Shown here: in pieces, positions 44,713 to 55,014 of the stretch | Layout: each line of letters starts with the position of its first letter | How positions within the stretch are numbered: position 1 is the first letter of the stretch | NCBI GenBank assembly: GCA_016110215.1 | Contig: JADWQD010000010.1 | Coordinates: 1,178,001 to 1,242,000 of the forward strand | DNA from: Capronia americana | Lineage: Eukaryota; Ascomycota; Eurotiomycetes; Chaetothyriales; Herpotrichiellaceae | DNA: 64,000 nt | Direction of reading: 5' to 3' | Translations under genes and position numbers: made by a program | The notes under the pieces: generated by a model | Told to the model about the DNA's origin: nothing | What the model saw: the letters and a program-made list of their open reading frames with translations, nothing else | Databases searched by the model: none

Positions 44713-46029
44713 TCATCCTCGAGAGACCAAATCCAACTTCAGCACTCTTCTCAAGTCATCCTCGAGCTGTTGCGCGCTAGGCCTGGCTCGATGAGTGGGC
44801 ATTTGTGGGTGGCTTGCATATGGGTTGTACTGCGGCGGCTGTTGATAGTGGGTTGTATTCTTTCGTGAAGATGACGGTGGTGTCATGGCACTGTCAGAGG
44901 ACAGCTCTGCATACTCCGGCTCGCTCTGAGCTCCATACACGTGTCGCAACCGCGAAGAGTTGGGCCTTTTTGGCGTCTGCGTCTGTGGGGTGGGAAATGG
45001 GTAGCCTACTGGCGGGAAACCCTGTGTCGGATAGGGGCCTGCAGCGTCCTGAGCGTATACTGGTGTGGATGGGTTTGACGTGGCCCGGACGAGGTCGGAC
45101 CCTTGCGGAATAGCAGGAGTCCTCGAATATGGCGCACGGGCGTTGAAGGGGTTGTTCGTGTTAGTAGGTAGGCTCGCACTATTATTGTTCTCTTGCTCAC
45201 TCGACTTCATGAGGAGCTTCTTCAACGCTTCAGTTTTTGCTTTCCGCTCGTCGTCATTCATACTCTTCCCTCCTGTTGATGTCGACCGTGCAGCTGCAAT
45301 GCGATCTTTGAACGGAGTTGCAAAGGCTGACCCGTCTTCACCAGGGGTTGCGCCGTCCAATTCGAACGGAAACATCGGGTCTCCTTCGCGCGGGGCAGGG
45401 GATCGGGAAGCGGGGCTTCCATTAGGTACAGAAACATTGCCAGCCCGAGTGGCAGGGCTGTCAGCTCGCGAGTTTGCTCTCGCCTGCCGGGCTGCTTTGA
45501 AGAGGAAATCGCAAGGTGTAGCTTCAGGCTTGGTAGGTGAGTCGCCCGCAGGCGTAATTGTGGCCGTCTGAGAGCTGGGGGACCCAGCATCAGTCGCTTT
45601 CAAGGGAAAAGAGTTTGTAGTTGGCAGAGACTTGGAGTAAAAGCTCGGGAGAGGCAGCGCGGATGCAGCTGGGGACTGTTGGAAGTTCGAACCGGCGTAC
45701 GCGGCTGGCTTCATTGGTGTTGGAGTAGCTTTTGCTTTCTCGTAGGGTGTGTTGTTGCCGTTGATATGCCTAACTCCTGACGCAGGCTTGTTCAGAGGTT
45801 GCGAGGGGTTGCATTGTTGGGCTTTATTGGTGTTGTTCTTTGTTGTATTGGGCGCAGCGGGGGAGGGGTTGCGCTGAGGACCTCCTGCAGGACCTCCTGC
45901 AGAAGGTACAGAGGGGATCGCAGAGCCATCGAGGCTCAGGCTGTGGCCCTCCGAGGGTCGAGGTTTCCTCCTAGATCGGCGAGGAGCTCTCTGAGCTGGC
46001 TGTTTGGGAGTTGTGATTGGAGCAGACAT
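44713..46029 (-). CDS. PNRC-motif protein, possible mRNA decapping activator
   Basis: An intronless 438-residue, Pro/Ser/Asn-rich protein that looks disordered almost throughout. Residues 111-132 read YAGSNFQQSPAASALPLPSF. This fits the PNRC motif shared by PNRC1/2 and yeast Edc1/Edc2, which bind Dcp1 and activate the decapping enzyme. The N-terminus is basic (RAPRRSRRKPRP) and the C-terminus has a short helix (QQLEDDLRRVLKLDL). A duplicated GGPAGGPQ segment comes from a tandem repeat of about 13 bases near 45884-45909. A role in decapping is inferred from one motif. It diverges from rbx1. Confidence 0.78.
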   Translation of the reverse strand: MSAPITTPKQPAQRAPRRSRRKPRPSEGHSLSLDGSAIPSVPSAGGPAGGPQRNPSPAAPNTTKNNTNKAQQCNPSQPLNKPASGVRHINGNNTPYEKAKATPTPMKPAAYAGSNFQQSPAASALPLPSFYSKSLPTTNSFPLKATDAGSPSSQTATITPAGDSPTKPEATPCDFLFKAARQARANSRADSPATRAGNVSVPNGSPASRSPAPREGDPMFPFELDGATPGEDGSAFATPFKDRIAAARSTSTGGKSMNDDERKAKTEALKKLLMKSSEQENNNSASLPTNTNNPFNARAPYSRTPAIPQGSDLVRATSNPSTPVYAQDAAGPYPTQGFPPVGYPFPTPQTQTPKRPNSSRLRHVYGAQSEPEYAELSSDSAMTPPSSSRKNTTHYQQPPQYNPYASHPQMPTHRARPSAQQLEDDLRRVLKLDLVSRG

Positions 46030-46887
46030 TCTCGAGGCGTGTTTGGGGCTTGATAAAATCGGCAGCCCAGGACCTGATCAGATAAGAGATAAATGAAATG
46101 CGACAACGCTCAAATACGCATATACAACAGCAGACAAGAAGGAACCGCCGAGTCTAGCAGTGGCTGTCTATCTTGAGCGTTTTCGATGCGGCGAAGCGTA
46201 GAGTGCGGAGGTGCTGGGTTGTCGTGGTTGTTGTGAAATGGGCTTGTACGTGGACATGTAAGAGTGCATTGTTTGATTGTCTTGTTGTTCTGATGCTGGA
46301 AGGACCAAGTCTATCGCCGGAGCGAGATTGGGCTAAGCGTAACGTGCGAAGGGAGGGTATTGTGGGATGTAGGCTAAGGATGATAGAGTGTCTCGATCAA
46401 TCTGGTGATGAGTGTGAATGCGAGGAGAGGATGGGTGACGCAGGCTGGCGACAAGAATGGGGGGGCGACAGCGATAATAAGCGTCTCAGAAAGGCGGCGG
46501 CTGTGTGGTTCGCGCGGCTGGGAGGCGCGGGTCCTCAGCCGCTGCTATTGGCCGTGGCTCAGACTGGGTGCCCTGTCGCCACTCAGTGGGCTTTCAGTGG
46601 CGCCAGTGGCTGTCCTCACAGCCTTGTTGCGATTCACCTCAACCCGCGGCAGCCTTGTATGTTTCCAAAAATCATCTCCGTAATTGGACCTGCACCGCTA
46701 CGAGTAGTGCCTTTGATTCCTCTTCCATCTGCTTGAAGACCGATCTCTTCCACATCAATTCCTCTTTCACCTCTGTCTCACGAGAAACGAGCGGAAACTG
46801 TACCGACTCGACCACCATTTCGAATCTCTATCGCCCCGCATCTCCGACCCTCTCCTCCTAGAATTGCTCCTACTACAAGACATCGCG
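46030..46887. promoter_or_regulatory. Divergent region between PNRC-motif gene and rbx1
   Basis: These 858 bases separate the two start codons. A 187-codon plus frame at 46173-46736 contains several phases of overlapping shadows and no motif, so I treat the stretch as promoter and leaders. Confidence 0.45.
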
Positions 46888-47420
46888 ATGGCGGACGTCG
46901 AGATGAAAGATGCTTCCCTCACCGAGACCAAGGCTAAGGCTCCCGTCAAGGCGTCTAAGGGTGGTGCTGCTGAAGGCAGCGACACCAAGAAGAGATTCGA
47001 AGTGAAGAAGGTCAATTGCCTCCCCGACACAGGTATTAAACATGTCATACTGAATGTCTACAGTGGAATGCGGTTGCTCTCTGGGCTTGGGATATTGTCG
47101 TTGACAACTGCGCCATTTGCCGGAACCACATCATGGATCTATGTAAGCCATATATCCTGCGCAACACTCAATGTTACCCAGGACTGACAATGTCCAAGGC
47201 ATCGAATGTCAGGCGAACCAAGGCGCTGCTACAAACGAAGAGTGCACAGTGGCATGGGGTATTTGCAACGTGAGTATCACAGTAGCTGCTTCTGGGTCCG
47301 GATCGCTGATGATGGTTCTAGCACGCTTTCCACTTCCACTGCATCTCCCGTTGGCTGAAGACCCGGCAAGTTTGCCCACTTGACAACAGAGACTGGGAAT
47401 TCCAGAAGTATGGAAGATAG
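46888..47420 (+). CDS. rbx1: RING-box protein Rbx1/Hrt1 of cullin-RING ligases
   Basis: The product is the RING-H2 subunit that binds cullin and recruits the E2 in SCF-type ubiquitin ligases. Exons 46888-47010, 47064-47142, 47199-47269 and 47322-47420 give 123 residues. The joined sequence runs KRFEVKKWNAVALWAWDI, then CAICRNHIMDLCIECQANQ, CTVAWGICNHAFHFHCISRWL and CPLDNRDWEFQKYGR. All zinc ligands of the RING-H2 are present. Introns are 51-56 nt and in phase. The near-invariant core leaves little doubt. Confidence 0.97.
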
Positions 47421-47742
47421 TCCTTTTATGGGGAAGAGAACGGGATGTGAAACCTTTCACTCCGCATGGCTTCTGCACGAAGAACCCTCCCGAGGTGCAA
47501 CTCCACCCACCAAGGAGCTGGTTTCGGCGAGTCAGTCATGGCGTGCCACAGACAACATAGCTACAAGACTCTGATGTCTTTCGAAAGTGCCTGCGGAGAA
47601 ATATGACGGATATGACCCAGCAACGCTCGGCGATAGGCAGCAGCCCAGACAGCGGATGACTCATTAGCCAAGAGGCTGGAAGGACACCGTAGCTAAACGC
47701 AAAAGCTCAATGAACAATGACTCATGACCATCATACTTGAAT
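47421..47742. other. Convergent gap between rbx1 and spc1
   Basis: About 320 bases of 3' flanking sequence; no gene seen. Confidence 0.5.
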
Positions 47743-48191
47743 TCATCGAGCGTTTCCACCCACCACAATCCCACCTGGCGGCAAGGCAGCTTTGGAACCA
47801 AGCCATGGTTGGGGATGTTTGTTGTAGATAGGCCAAGGGGGGACGACAAGCAGCATAGCAAGAGCTGTGCCAGCCAGACCGATCCACATGATCAGATAGA
47901 TGTCTTGGTGAATGAACCCGACGATAAACGCAACGACCTGCAAGCGCATTAATCAGCTGCCAACGCGAACACATCAACGCCCAAATAGGATATTGGCGGA
48001 ACAGCCTTACGGAAGAAAGCGTGAGAATAGCAGTGGAAATCCTCTCTGCAAGTCGCTGGCCATCGAAATCCTAGACCCAGGGTTAGACATAGCTCCAATG
48101 TAAGGATAAGGGGGACTCGGCTGATTGTTGTGTTTGGACTTACAATTTGGCCCTCCAAGAGATCCTGAAGCTGAGAGATAATTGCGTCCAT
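47743..48191 (-). CDS. spc1: Signal peptidase complex subunit Spc1
   Basis: The product is a small ER membrane subunit of the signal peptidase complex. Exons 48191-48144, 48070-48011 and 47937-47743 give 100 residues, the usual size. The sequence begins MDAIISQLQDLLEGQI, followed by DFDGQRLAERISTAIL, which fits the conserved DxxGQxLAE segment. Two closely spaced membrane spans follow (VVAFIVGFIHQDIYLIMWIGLAGTALAMLLVVPPWP, split here by the loop), then NKHPQPWL near the end. The frame reads upstream through a TTG at 48200 but the ATG is at 48191. Confidence 0.9.
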
Positions 48192-49251
48192 GCTCAGCAA
48201 AGCTCCAGGTGAATTGGACTGTGTGGTTGACTGCTATCCACTGAACAAAGGTGTCCTTGTCTTTGGCCTTCCCCGCGCGTCACGTTGTTTGTGAAATTTG
48301 GCTTTGAGACAAGCTCTCTGCAGGTTCACCAACTCTGCCGGCGTTGGAGCGACGGGTTCAGGTCGGACAGGCACCAGAAGGCGATCTCGGCAACTGACCG
48401 CACCAAGGACCGTCCAGGTATTGATGAGCTCAGAGCGCTGTGACTGGTTGTTGGAGACGGTCAACGAAGGAAAGGGCAAAAATCCCTCGCTTAAAGGGAA
48501 GAGTTGCAGGTCCCGTCCATCCGCCCCCCTGCAACCTGCAACTTTCCTCACGTTTCCTTCACCAAAATTTTCAATCCTGCTAGTGACATCGAGTCGCACA
48601 ACAACCGGCCAATTGTCCCCCACGTTTTCGCGCATCTTGTCGCACGTTCTTTAACTCATCGAGGCCCTCGACATCCGACGGAGACTTTTCATCAATTACT
48701 GCATCTTGCAGCAATTTGGTGTGCTGACATCGAGTCCCTTTGACATCAACCATCATCCCTTTGACGACCGACTTGTATCCAAGTGTCGGTCCATCCCAAC
48801 GGTCCATTCCACACACTCCACGTCAAGGCATAGGAAGGCTGTCTTCAGTCTTTCCTATTCTTGTAGCAATCCCATCACCCTGGCGCTCGACAGCGACGTC
48901 CCGTCCCCATCAACCTTCAAGTTGGCGGGCTACACAGTTGCCTCTTCCTTCATCCGCCCTCTGCTAGGCACATCCCTCATGGTATTCACTGGTGCAACCA
49001 CTCGCCCCCCATAACTGGCCCTTCGAAGCTATCACCCGGTCCCTGGCCGTCGCTGGCCTGGGGGGACGTTATTATCTAAATATCTGAAAGAGAAGGTTCT
49101 TCCGTTTTGGAATACTATCAACACCCCTTGTTTGCCCGGCGAGAACATCGCCGTAGCATCCTTCAAAGTGGCCTAGTTTTCGAGTCACCTAGCACCGTTA
49201 GGGTGCTCTCCATGCGGGTTAGGTCCCCTTCGAATCAAGATCACGCCCAAT
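48192..49251. promoter_or_regulatory. Divergent region between spc1 and the CorA gene
   Basis: About 1.06 kb between two start codons, holding both promoters and the CorA leader. Frames at 48234-48816 occur on both strands without motifs. A long C/T-rich leader precedes the CorA start. Confidence 0.45.
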
Positions 49252-51237
49252 ATGTCGTCCTCCGGATCCCTTCGAGAGGAGAGAATGGACAGCCGATACA
49301 GCACTCCAGCTCCTGAGTTGGACGACCATCGGAACAACTTGGGCGTCCAACCGGCACATGTGAGCTTGAATGTGCCCGCAGTCGAGCTGCAAGTCCCAAC
49401 ACCAAGACCAAGCGAGATGGGAGAAAGGAACCTTTTGTCTGTCGACGATGCCTTACTCAACACTCGCGACCAAGAAAGCAATCCAATCACCCGAGATTTC
49501 GAAAATGCCATCGACGACGAATACAGAAGCGATGGAGAGCTTGATCCCTTCCCAGGCAGCGCAAGGCGCCCTTCATTCCGCACAAGGAGGTTCACCAACA
49601 ATCGCGAAGCCCGGACCCCTCGGCTTGCAGGAAGGCACGATCGCTCGCGAGATAGCTCTTCGTCGCGGTCCACATCGCCTGCGAACTCTGTCGAAGCCTT
49701 TGCCGAGCCTCGTCGAAGGCAACGCGCCAACACTGCTGAGAGCCACTCATCTTCAGTCTTGGAGCAGTTCCGCAACCGGACCTATTCGGGAGGCACTAAT
49801 CAGAGACGTCCCACTTTGAGCAATATCAGTATCCCCCCTGCTGCACTTACTCAGCGAACGGACAGGGATGTTGACGAAGACAACATTTTCCCACCTGATG
49901 AGGAGCCCGGCAAGACTTACAAGATCGATTTCGAAGAGCTCGAGGAATTCGTCGTTCTCAGCGCTCAGGGGAAGGTACCGGATGACCAGATCACCGAGGT
50001 CTCGACCGAGAGCAGGACCTTCGGAGATCTGCGGAAGCAATATGGCGGCGCCGATGAGCCGCCCAACGCTGCATTGAATGGTGAATCTTTCTTTGAGAAA
50101 CCCATCACGCAGCATGATTCAAACCATGATCCTTCCTCCTCATCCGAGGAGAAGGTTGCGCTCAAGCCCGGGGATTTGCCCACCGAGCGCACTGATCGGT
50201 TCTTCTTGTTCTCTTCCGACCTGACCCAAGGGCGGCGAGCGAGCAAATTGGGGGATTTTGTTGCCGATGGTACCACATTCCGCGACTTGTTCGAGGTCGG
50301 GCCCGAGGGCGGTGTATGGTGGCTCGACGTGCTCAATCCGACAAAGGCCGAATTGGCCGTTCTGTGCAAGGCGTTCAAGATCCATCGTCTTACCCAGGAA
50401 GATATTGAGACCCAGGAGTCACGCGAAAAGGTCGAACTCTTCTCTCAGTACTACTTCGTGTCTTTCCGCTCATTCAACATGCACCGGGACCACGAGGACT
50501 TTTTGGATGCAATCCACGTCTACATCGTTGTCTGTGCCGATGGTGTCCTCAGCTTCAGCTATACCCCGAACCCGCATGCTAAGAACGTGCGCAAGCGTAT
50601 CTCCAAGCTCGGCGACTTCCTGTCAGTTGGCCCGGACTACATCTGCTACGCCCTGATCGATGACATTGTCGACTCTTTCGCACCCATCATTCGCGAGGCA
50701 GAAAACGAGTCTGAAAGCATCGAAGATCAAGTCTTCATCGCGCGTGAGGACGACTTTCTCGCTCTCCTTCGACAGATCGGCGAATGTCGCAAATGTGTTC
50801 TGAACCTCATGCGGCTCCTGGGCGGCAAGGCGGACGTTATCAAGGGGTTTGCCAAACGCTGCAATGACCAATATCAGATGACTCCCCGTGGCGACATCGG
50901 CTTGTACCTGGGCGACATTCAGGACCACGTCGTCACCATGATGTCGAACCTGGGCCACGTGGAGAAGATGCTCTCGCGGTCGCATGCAAACTACTTGGCG
51001 CAACTCAACGTGGACAACATCCTCAAGGGCAACCGCACCAACAAGAATCTTGCCAAGATTACTGTTCTGGCGACGATCTTGGTGCCCCTGAACCTCATCA
51101 CGGGCCTGTTTGGCATGAACGTCAACGTGCCGGGCAAGGACACCGAGGGGCTGTACTGGTTCTTTGGCATTCTAGGAGGAATTGGGCTCTTTGTCATGAT
51201 GAGCTTATTGCTCGCAAGACGGTTGAGGGCGATCTGA
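49252..51237 (+). CDS. CorA-type magnesium transporter (Alr1/Mnr2-like)
   Basis: An intronless 661-residue Mg2+ channel of the fungal Alr1/Mnr2 branch, expected at the plasma or vacuolar membrane. A disordered N-terminus of about 290 residues is rich in Ser/Arg. The CorA cytoplasmic domain starts near residue 320 (RASKLGDFVADGTTFRDLF, VWWLDVLNPTKAEL, FRSFNMHRDHEDFLDAIHVYIVV). Two C-terminal membrane spans flank the GMN signature at about residue 621 (LITGLFGMNVNVPG). Length and the long N-terminal extension match the fungal branch rather than mitochondrial Mrs2. It diverges from spc1. Confidence 0.94.
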   Translation: MSSSGSLREERMDSRYSTPAPELDDHRNNLGVQPAHVSLNVPAVELQVPTPRPSEMGERNLLSVDDALLNTRDQESNPITRDFENAIDDEYRSDGELDPFPGSARRPSFRTRRFTNNREARTPRLAGRHDRSRDSSSSRSTSPANSVEAFAEPRRRQRANTAESHSSSVLEQFRNRTYSGGTNQRRPTLSNISIPPAALTQRTDRDVDEDNIFPPDEEPGKTYKIDFEELEEFVVLSAQGKVPDDQITEVSTESRTFGDLRKQYGGADEPPNAALNGESFFEKPITQHDSNHDPSSSSEEKVALKPGDLPTERTDRFFLFSSDLTQGRRASKLGDFVADGTTFRDLFEVGPEGGVWWLDVLNPTKAELAVLCKAFKIHRLTQEDIETQESREKVELFSQYYFVSFRSFNMHRDHEDFLDAIHVYIVVCADGVLSFSYTPNPHAKNVRKRISKLGDFLSVGPDYICYALIDDIVDSFAPIIREAENESESIEDQVFIAREDDFLALLRQIGECRKCVLNLMRLLGGKADVIKGFAKRCNDQYQMTPRGDIGLYLGDIQDHVVTMMSNLGHVEKMLSRSHANYLAQLNVDNILKGNRTNKNLAKITVLATILVPLNLITGLFGMNVNVPGKDTEGLYWFFGILGGIGLFVMMSLLLARRLRAI

Positions 51238-54200
51238 ACATGGTTTTTTTGGTGGTTACATCTGTCGCATTTGTTCGCATTTTGAAAGATTTATGTCATT
51301 CTCTAGAGACTGTCGACGAATGGAAGCGGTAGAAGCAGGAGAGAGAATGCAACCATTGCATTGGTCCGAGCAGGTGGTAGAGTCTATCCGCTCTGCATGA
51401 TGTTGTTGGATCTATACAGCTTGCTTGTTTTTGGTAAGAAGATAGGGATAGAAGTCTGCCTAGATTGTTATCCTTCTTTCATTTATATATCCCTTAATCC
51501 TTCATGGAGATCGTCCACCCTCACTAAACCTGTGGTCTATCTCCCGAAAGCCCAGGCCTTGTAATGGATAGCACCTACAGGACCTCCCCCGAACCCTCCT
51601 CTGTACTCGATCCGCGTTTGGGGAATTTGGGCTGGGCTACACAATTAGGAGAGTGGAGTAGAAGCCGGAATGTGGCTAACAGTGAGCAGAAAGGAGGACA
51701 AGAAGAAGAGAAGCGAATACTATTTGACCTCGACCTCGACCTGGACCTGCCGATCGACGAAACGCAGCCTTTAATAAAGCTAAGCGTGACCTTTCACGGT
51801 GAAGGTCCGACAAATGGGCTGGGCAACTCTGGATGGTGAGTTCTTATCCTTCGCTCCTTGGCTGCCTCGTGAGACCTTGGTACATTGAAAGCGGGCATGG
51901 CAAGTGGTGCCTAAGGCAGAAGAGGGTCAGGGGGATGTATGACACTGTTCAGTGAGGACGAACTTGTGTAAAGGATGTAGTGAGGCTGTGTTGCCGGCCA
52001 AATGGCGCCGGTAGTCTGTGCCACGCGAATGCGTGGGCGGGTGCAGCTATCAAAGCACTCTCAGGTCAGTCGCTTGCCCACAGTGTCCAGTACTTGCAAC
52101 TCTGAGGTCGTTTAATGCCGAAGAAGGCAACCAAGAGCGGCCACAGCCTCTGTAGAAAAGGTGGTGGCGCTGCGCAGGTCCCTCGAAGAAAGAACGGTTG
52201 CCAGACATTTCAACGCAAGAGGTTCAATGTCCGAAGACATGTGTGATTACTCTTTCCAATCTCCAAGGCGAGAGACTCGATACAGCAGGCAGCCAAAGAG
52301 ACGGGTGGTAACCTGAATAGGCGTGGTGCTCCAGCGAGAGGTGATTGTCGCGAGGCAACCTGCTGACACTGCAAGCCATTTTCCCCTCAGGCGTCGCGGC
52401 GTTCTGGGCGCCCAACCCACGACGAGCTTCGCAATACAAATGGGCGGTCGTTCGGTTGGTCATGGACAGCATCCTTGTCTGCATAATGTGTTTTTGGTCA
52501 AAGGCTCTAGCTTAGTAAAGATGTCTCTTAGGTGGGCAGCATTTTTGAGCCTGCAACGACGGCGACTGCTGATTAGTTCTTACCGCAGCATGGTAAAGAT
52601 GCCAAAACCGATGGGTTAACCGAAAGAGATGGCGCGGGGACCGAACTAAGTCGTCAGCACATAATACGATGTCAAGGCATTCGTCACAGCTGATGAATGG
52701 GTATCCCATCGCCTCGACCCAACAGGCAGGATCTTAAGCGACAGTAACCCTGGATGCGAAAACCTGGAGCTCCTCATTAGATATTGGTGCCAGGACGTTC
52801 TGCCGGGAGGCAATGCATAGAAAGGTCCAGATCGTTGGCTGATTGCTGTGAGGCTTAAGCGGGAGCTGTTTGCGGCCGTGCTGAGGGGCTGGTTTTTTGG
52901 GCGGACTACCGAAGCACTCGGCCGCTGACTTGCTGACGCAGCTAGATCCTTGGTGCCTGTGCCGGTATACTCAGTAGCATCGATTAGACCCCACGGGCTC
53001 TGTGCGGTCAACGTTCGGCATCTGGTTTTGCGCAAGCATATCAAGCGGTATCCGATGTGGCGTTTCTTGTTCATCATGATTTCCAGAACTGATGCACACG
53101 GGAAACAGGGAATCCAGACGTGTATAATTGGTCAGCTTCTTGAGTTAATGCAGGGTAAGCTATACTTATCTCAATGCCATGCAGTCAGGCAAGGCTGGGC
53201 CACGGGAATGTCTTGTGTACCTTGCATTAGCCGTGGCGAAACTCACCGATTGGCCGTCGATCTCTCGTTGCCTGATGAGGCTCTGGACAAACAAACAAGT
53301 CTCAGAGGTCGAATCTTCAATTGCGGAAGTGATTCTGGGTGTCTAGCGCACGACACTGCAAATGCTGCGTTGCCACCCGTGAACTCAAAGAGATAGTCGA
53401 AAGAAATGAGCCTCGGGCCCCTCAGACGATTGCGGCAGACGGTGTACACATATAGAAGTGGATACTTAGACGGCAAATGAAGTAATTGAGGGGTCGGCCT
53501 TCCCGACAAGGGGATCTGAAGGTTGCCGAAGGGTGATCGTCTTAGACATTGTCCAGAATGTTCGATTTAGCCGGGCAACTTCGAAGATCCTGACCGCCAG
53601 AATAGCAGGCACAGCAGGTTTGTGCAGAAAGGTCGACTTCCGTCACTCAAAACTGGTTCTGTGCATGTCTTAAATCTGCAGGCCGGGTGTGCCGATTGCA
53701 CGTTGAGATGGGACGGAGAATTTGCTCCAAGGAGATAGTGCGCCCACAAACCTGGTCTTTGTCGCTCGAGTGCAAGTTGAGAAGGCGATGAAGAGGAATT
53801 GAGAGGTTTGGGATTTGCACCCGAGACACAATCATGTGCGTAGAGAAGTCTTTGACTCGATGGCGGCCGCGTTGACTTTCTTTTGACCCTCGCACAAGGC
53901 AAATCACGATAGAGAACTCGCTTCAGCCATGAACGTTCCCCCTTTTATGGGTGTGAAGCCCCTTTATTTGAGCCTCTGACCGTGGCCATTGCCTATCATG
54001 TAATCTCCAACAACGGACCTCAGCCTATCGGTTAGCGGTGCCACTAGAAGGCTTGATTGCAGCCATAAGATTGACGCGTCTCGGACTTGTGCAGCGCGAT
54101 TCGGACGAGGTGATGGTGGAGCGCCGTTCCTGATGCTTTCATCCAGGAATGACTTGCTGAAGAGCATGAAGCAGCGCGCGGTGCTCTGAACGACGAGGTC

Positions 54201-55014
54201 GTCATCAGCGTGTGTTGCCCCCACTACTCGGCTGGGCTGATTGAGAGATGATTGACGCGTGCAGATCCGGGGGGCGCAGTGCGGAAAGGAACAGCTGAAG
54301 GCGGCAGGCAGCTGAAAGAGGCAGGAATACGAGGAGGCATTATCTTGGAGGGGCAGGGACGATAACCAAGACTCGTCAGCCTTTTGGGTCAGTAATAACT
54401 GCATGGATGAGGCTTGTCCTGTCCGTGCCAGGATGCTTGTCAAAATTGAAGAGTGGGCAGAGTGGGTTTGTTAGGCGCGGGTGTCTAAAATGTCATCTGC
54501 ATGATGCATGATGCATGATGCGCCTAGGGCTTGGGCTGGGGGGGGTGCGCGCCCGTAACCGTGGCCCTTAGCGGCTCCCGCTGCTCCCCATAGTGCGCGG
54601 ATTCATATTTTGCAGGTGCCCGTCCCCTTTTGTTGTCACTCGCTGCAGTTGCGGTGTGCCTGCAAAATCCATACTGTAATCATCTCCCTCTCATCCACAC
54701 CTTCAACTGCCTTAATACTGTCACCCCTACTCGTACTTACACAAACGCACTGGCTTGCTGTGTACCAACGCTTCCTTGTTCTGTTCGCGACCTTCTTTGT
54801 CGTTTGCGGCTCCAACCACTGAGCCACAACACACAACATCCAACGCAGGCGGCCTTTGTTTTGACCCCAGCTACCACCGCAAAGACAACCGCACCCGCCA
54901 TCAGATGTCAGATCGTCCATCCCTCCAATGCTAATATTGATACTGTAATTCAACTCGCCCCTGTGACCAACAGCCGCCAAAGTGGCAGCGACTACTCTGA
55001 CCGTGTCGCCAGTC
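51238..55014. other. Gene-poor 3.8 kb between CorA and knr4 genes
   Basis: This is the largest stretch without a supported gene. Frames are short and occur in every phase. A 91-codon plus frame at 51564-51839 contains a DLDLDLDLPIDE run from a GACCTC/GACCTG repeat at 51726-51750 and is not recognised. A GCATGAT repeat lies at 54499-54521. The right end (about 54600-55014) is a C/T-rich leader for knr4. Minus frames at 52646-53077 and 53567-53902 have no motif I know. Confidence 0.45.
54499..54521 (+). repeat. GCATGAT heptanucleotide repeat, three units
   Basis: Three perfect GCATGAT units plus a partial one, about 500 bases before knr4. Each unit boundary forms an ATGCAT-like palindrome. Confidence 0.8.

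Noticed and set aside
46173..46736. 187-codon plus frame between the PNRC-motif gene and rbx1
   Set aside because: It overlaps other open phases, has no motif and lies where two promoters must be.
51564..51839. 91-codon frame with DLDLDLDLP
   Set aside because: The acidic run comes from a simple repeat; there is no homology and the frame is short.
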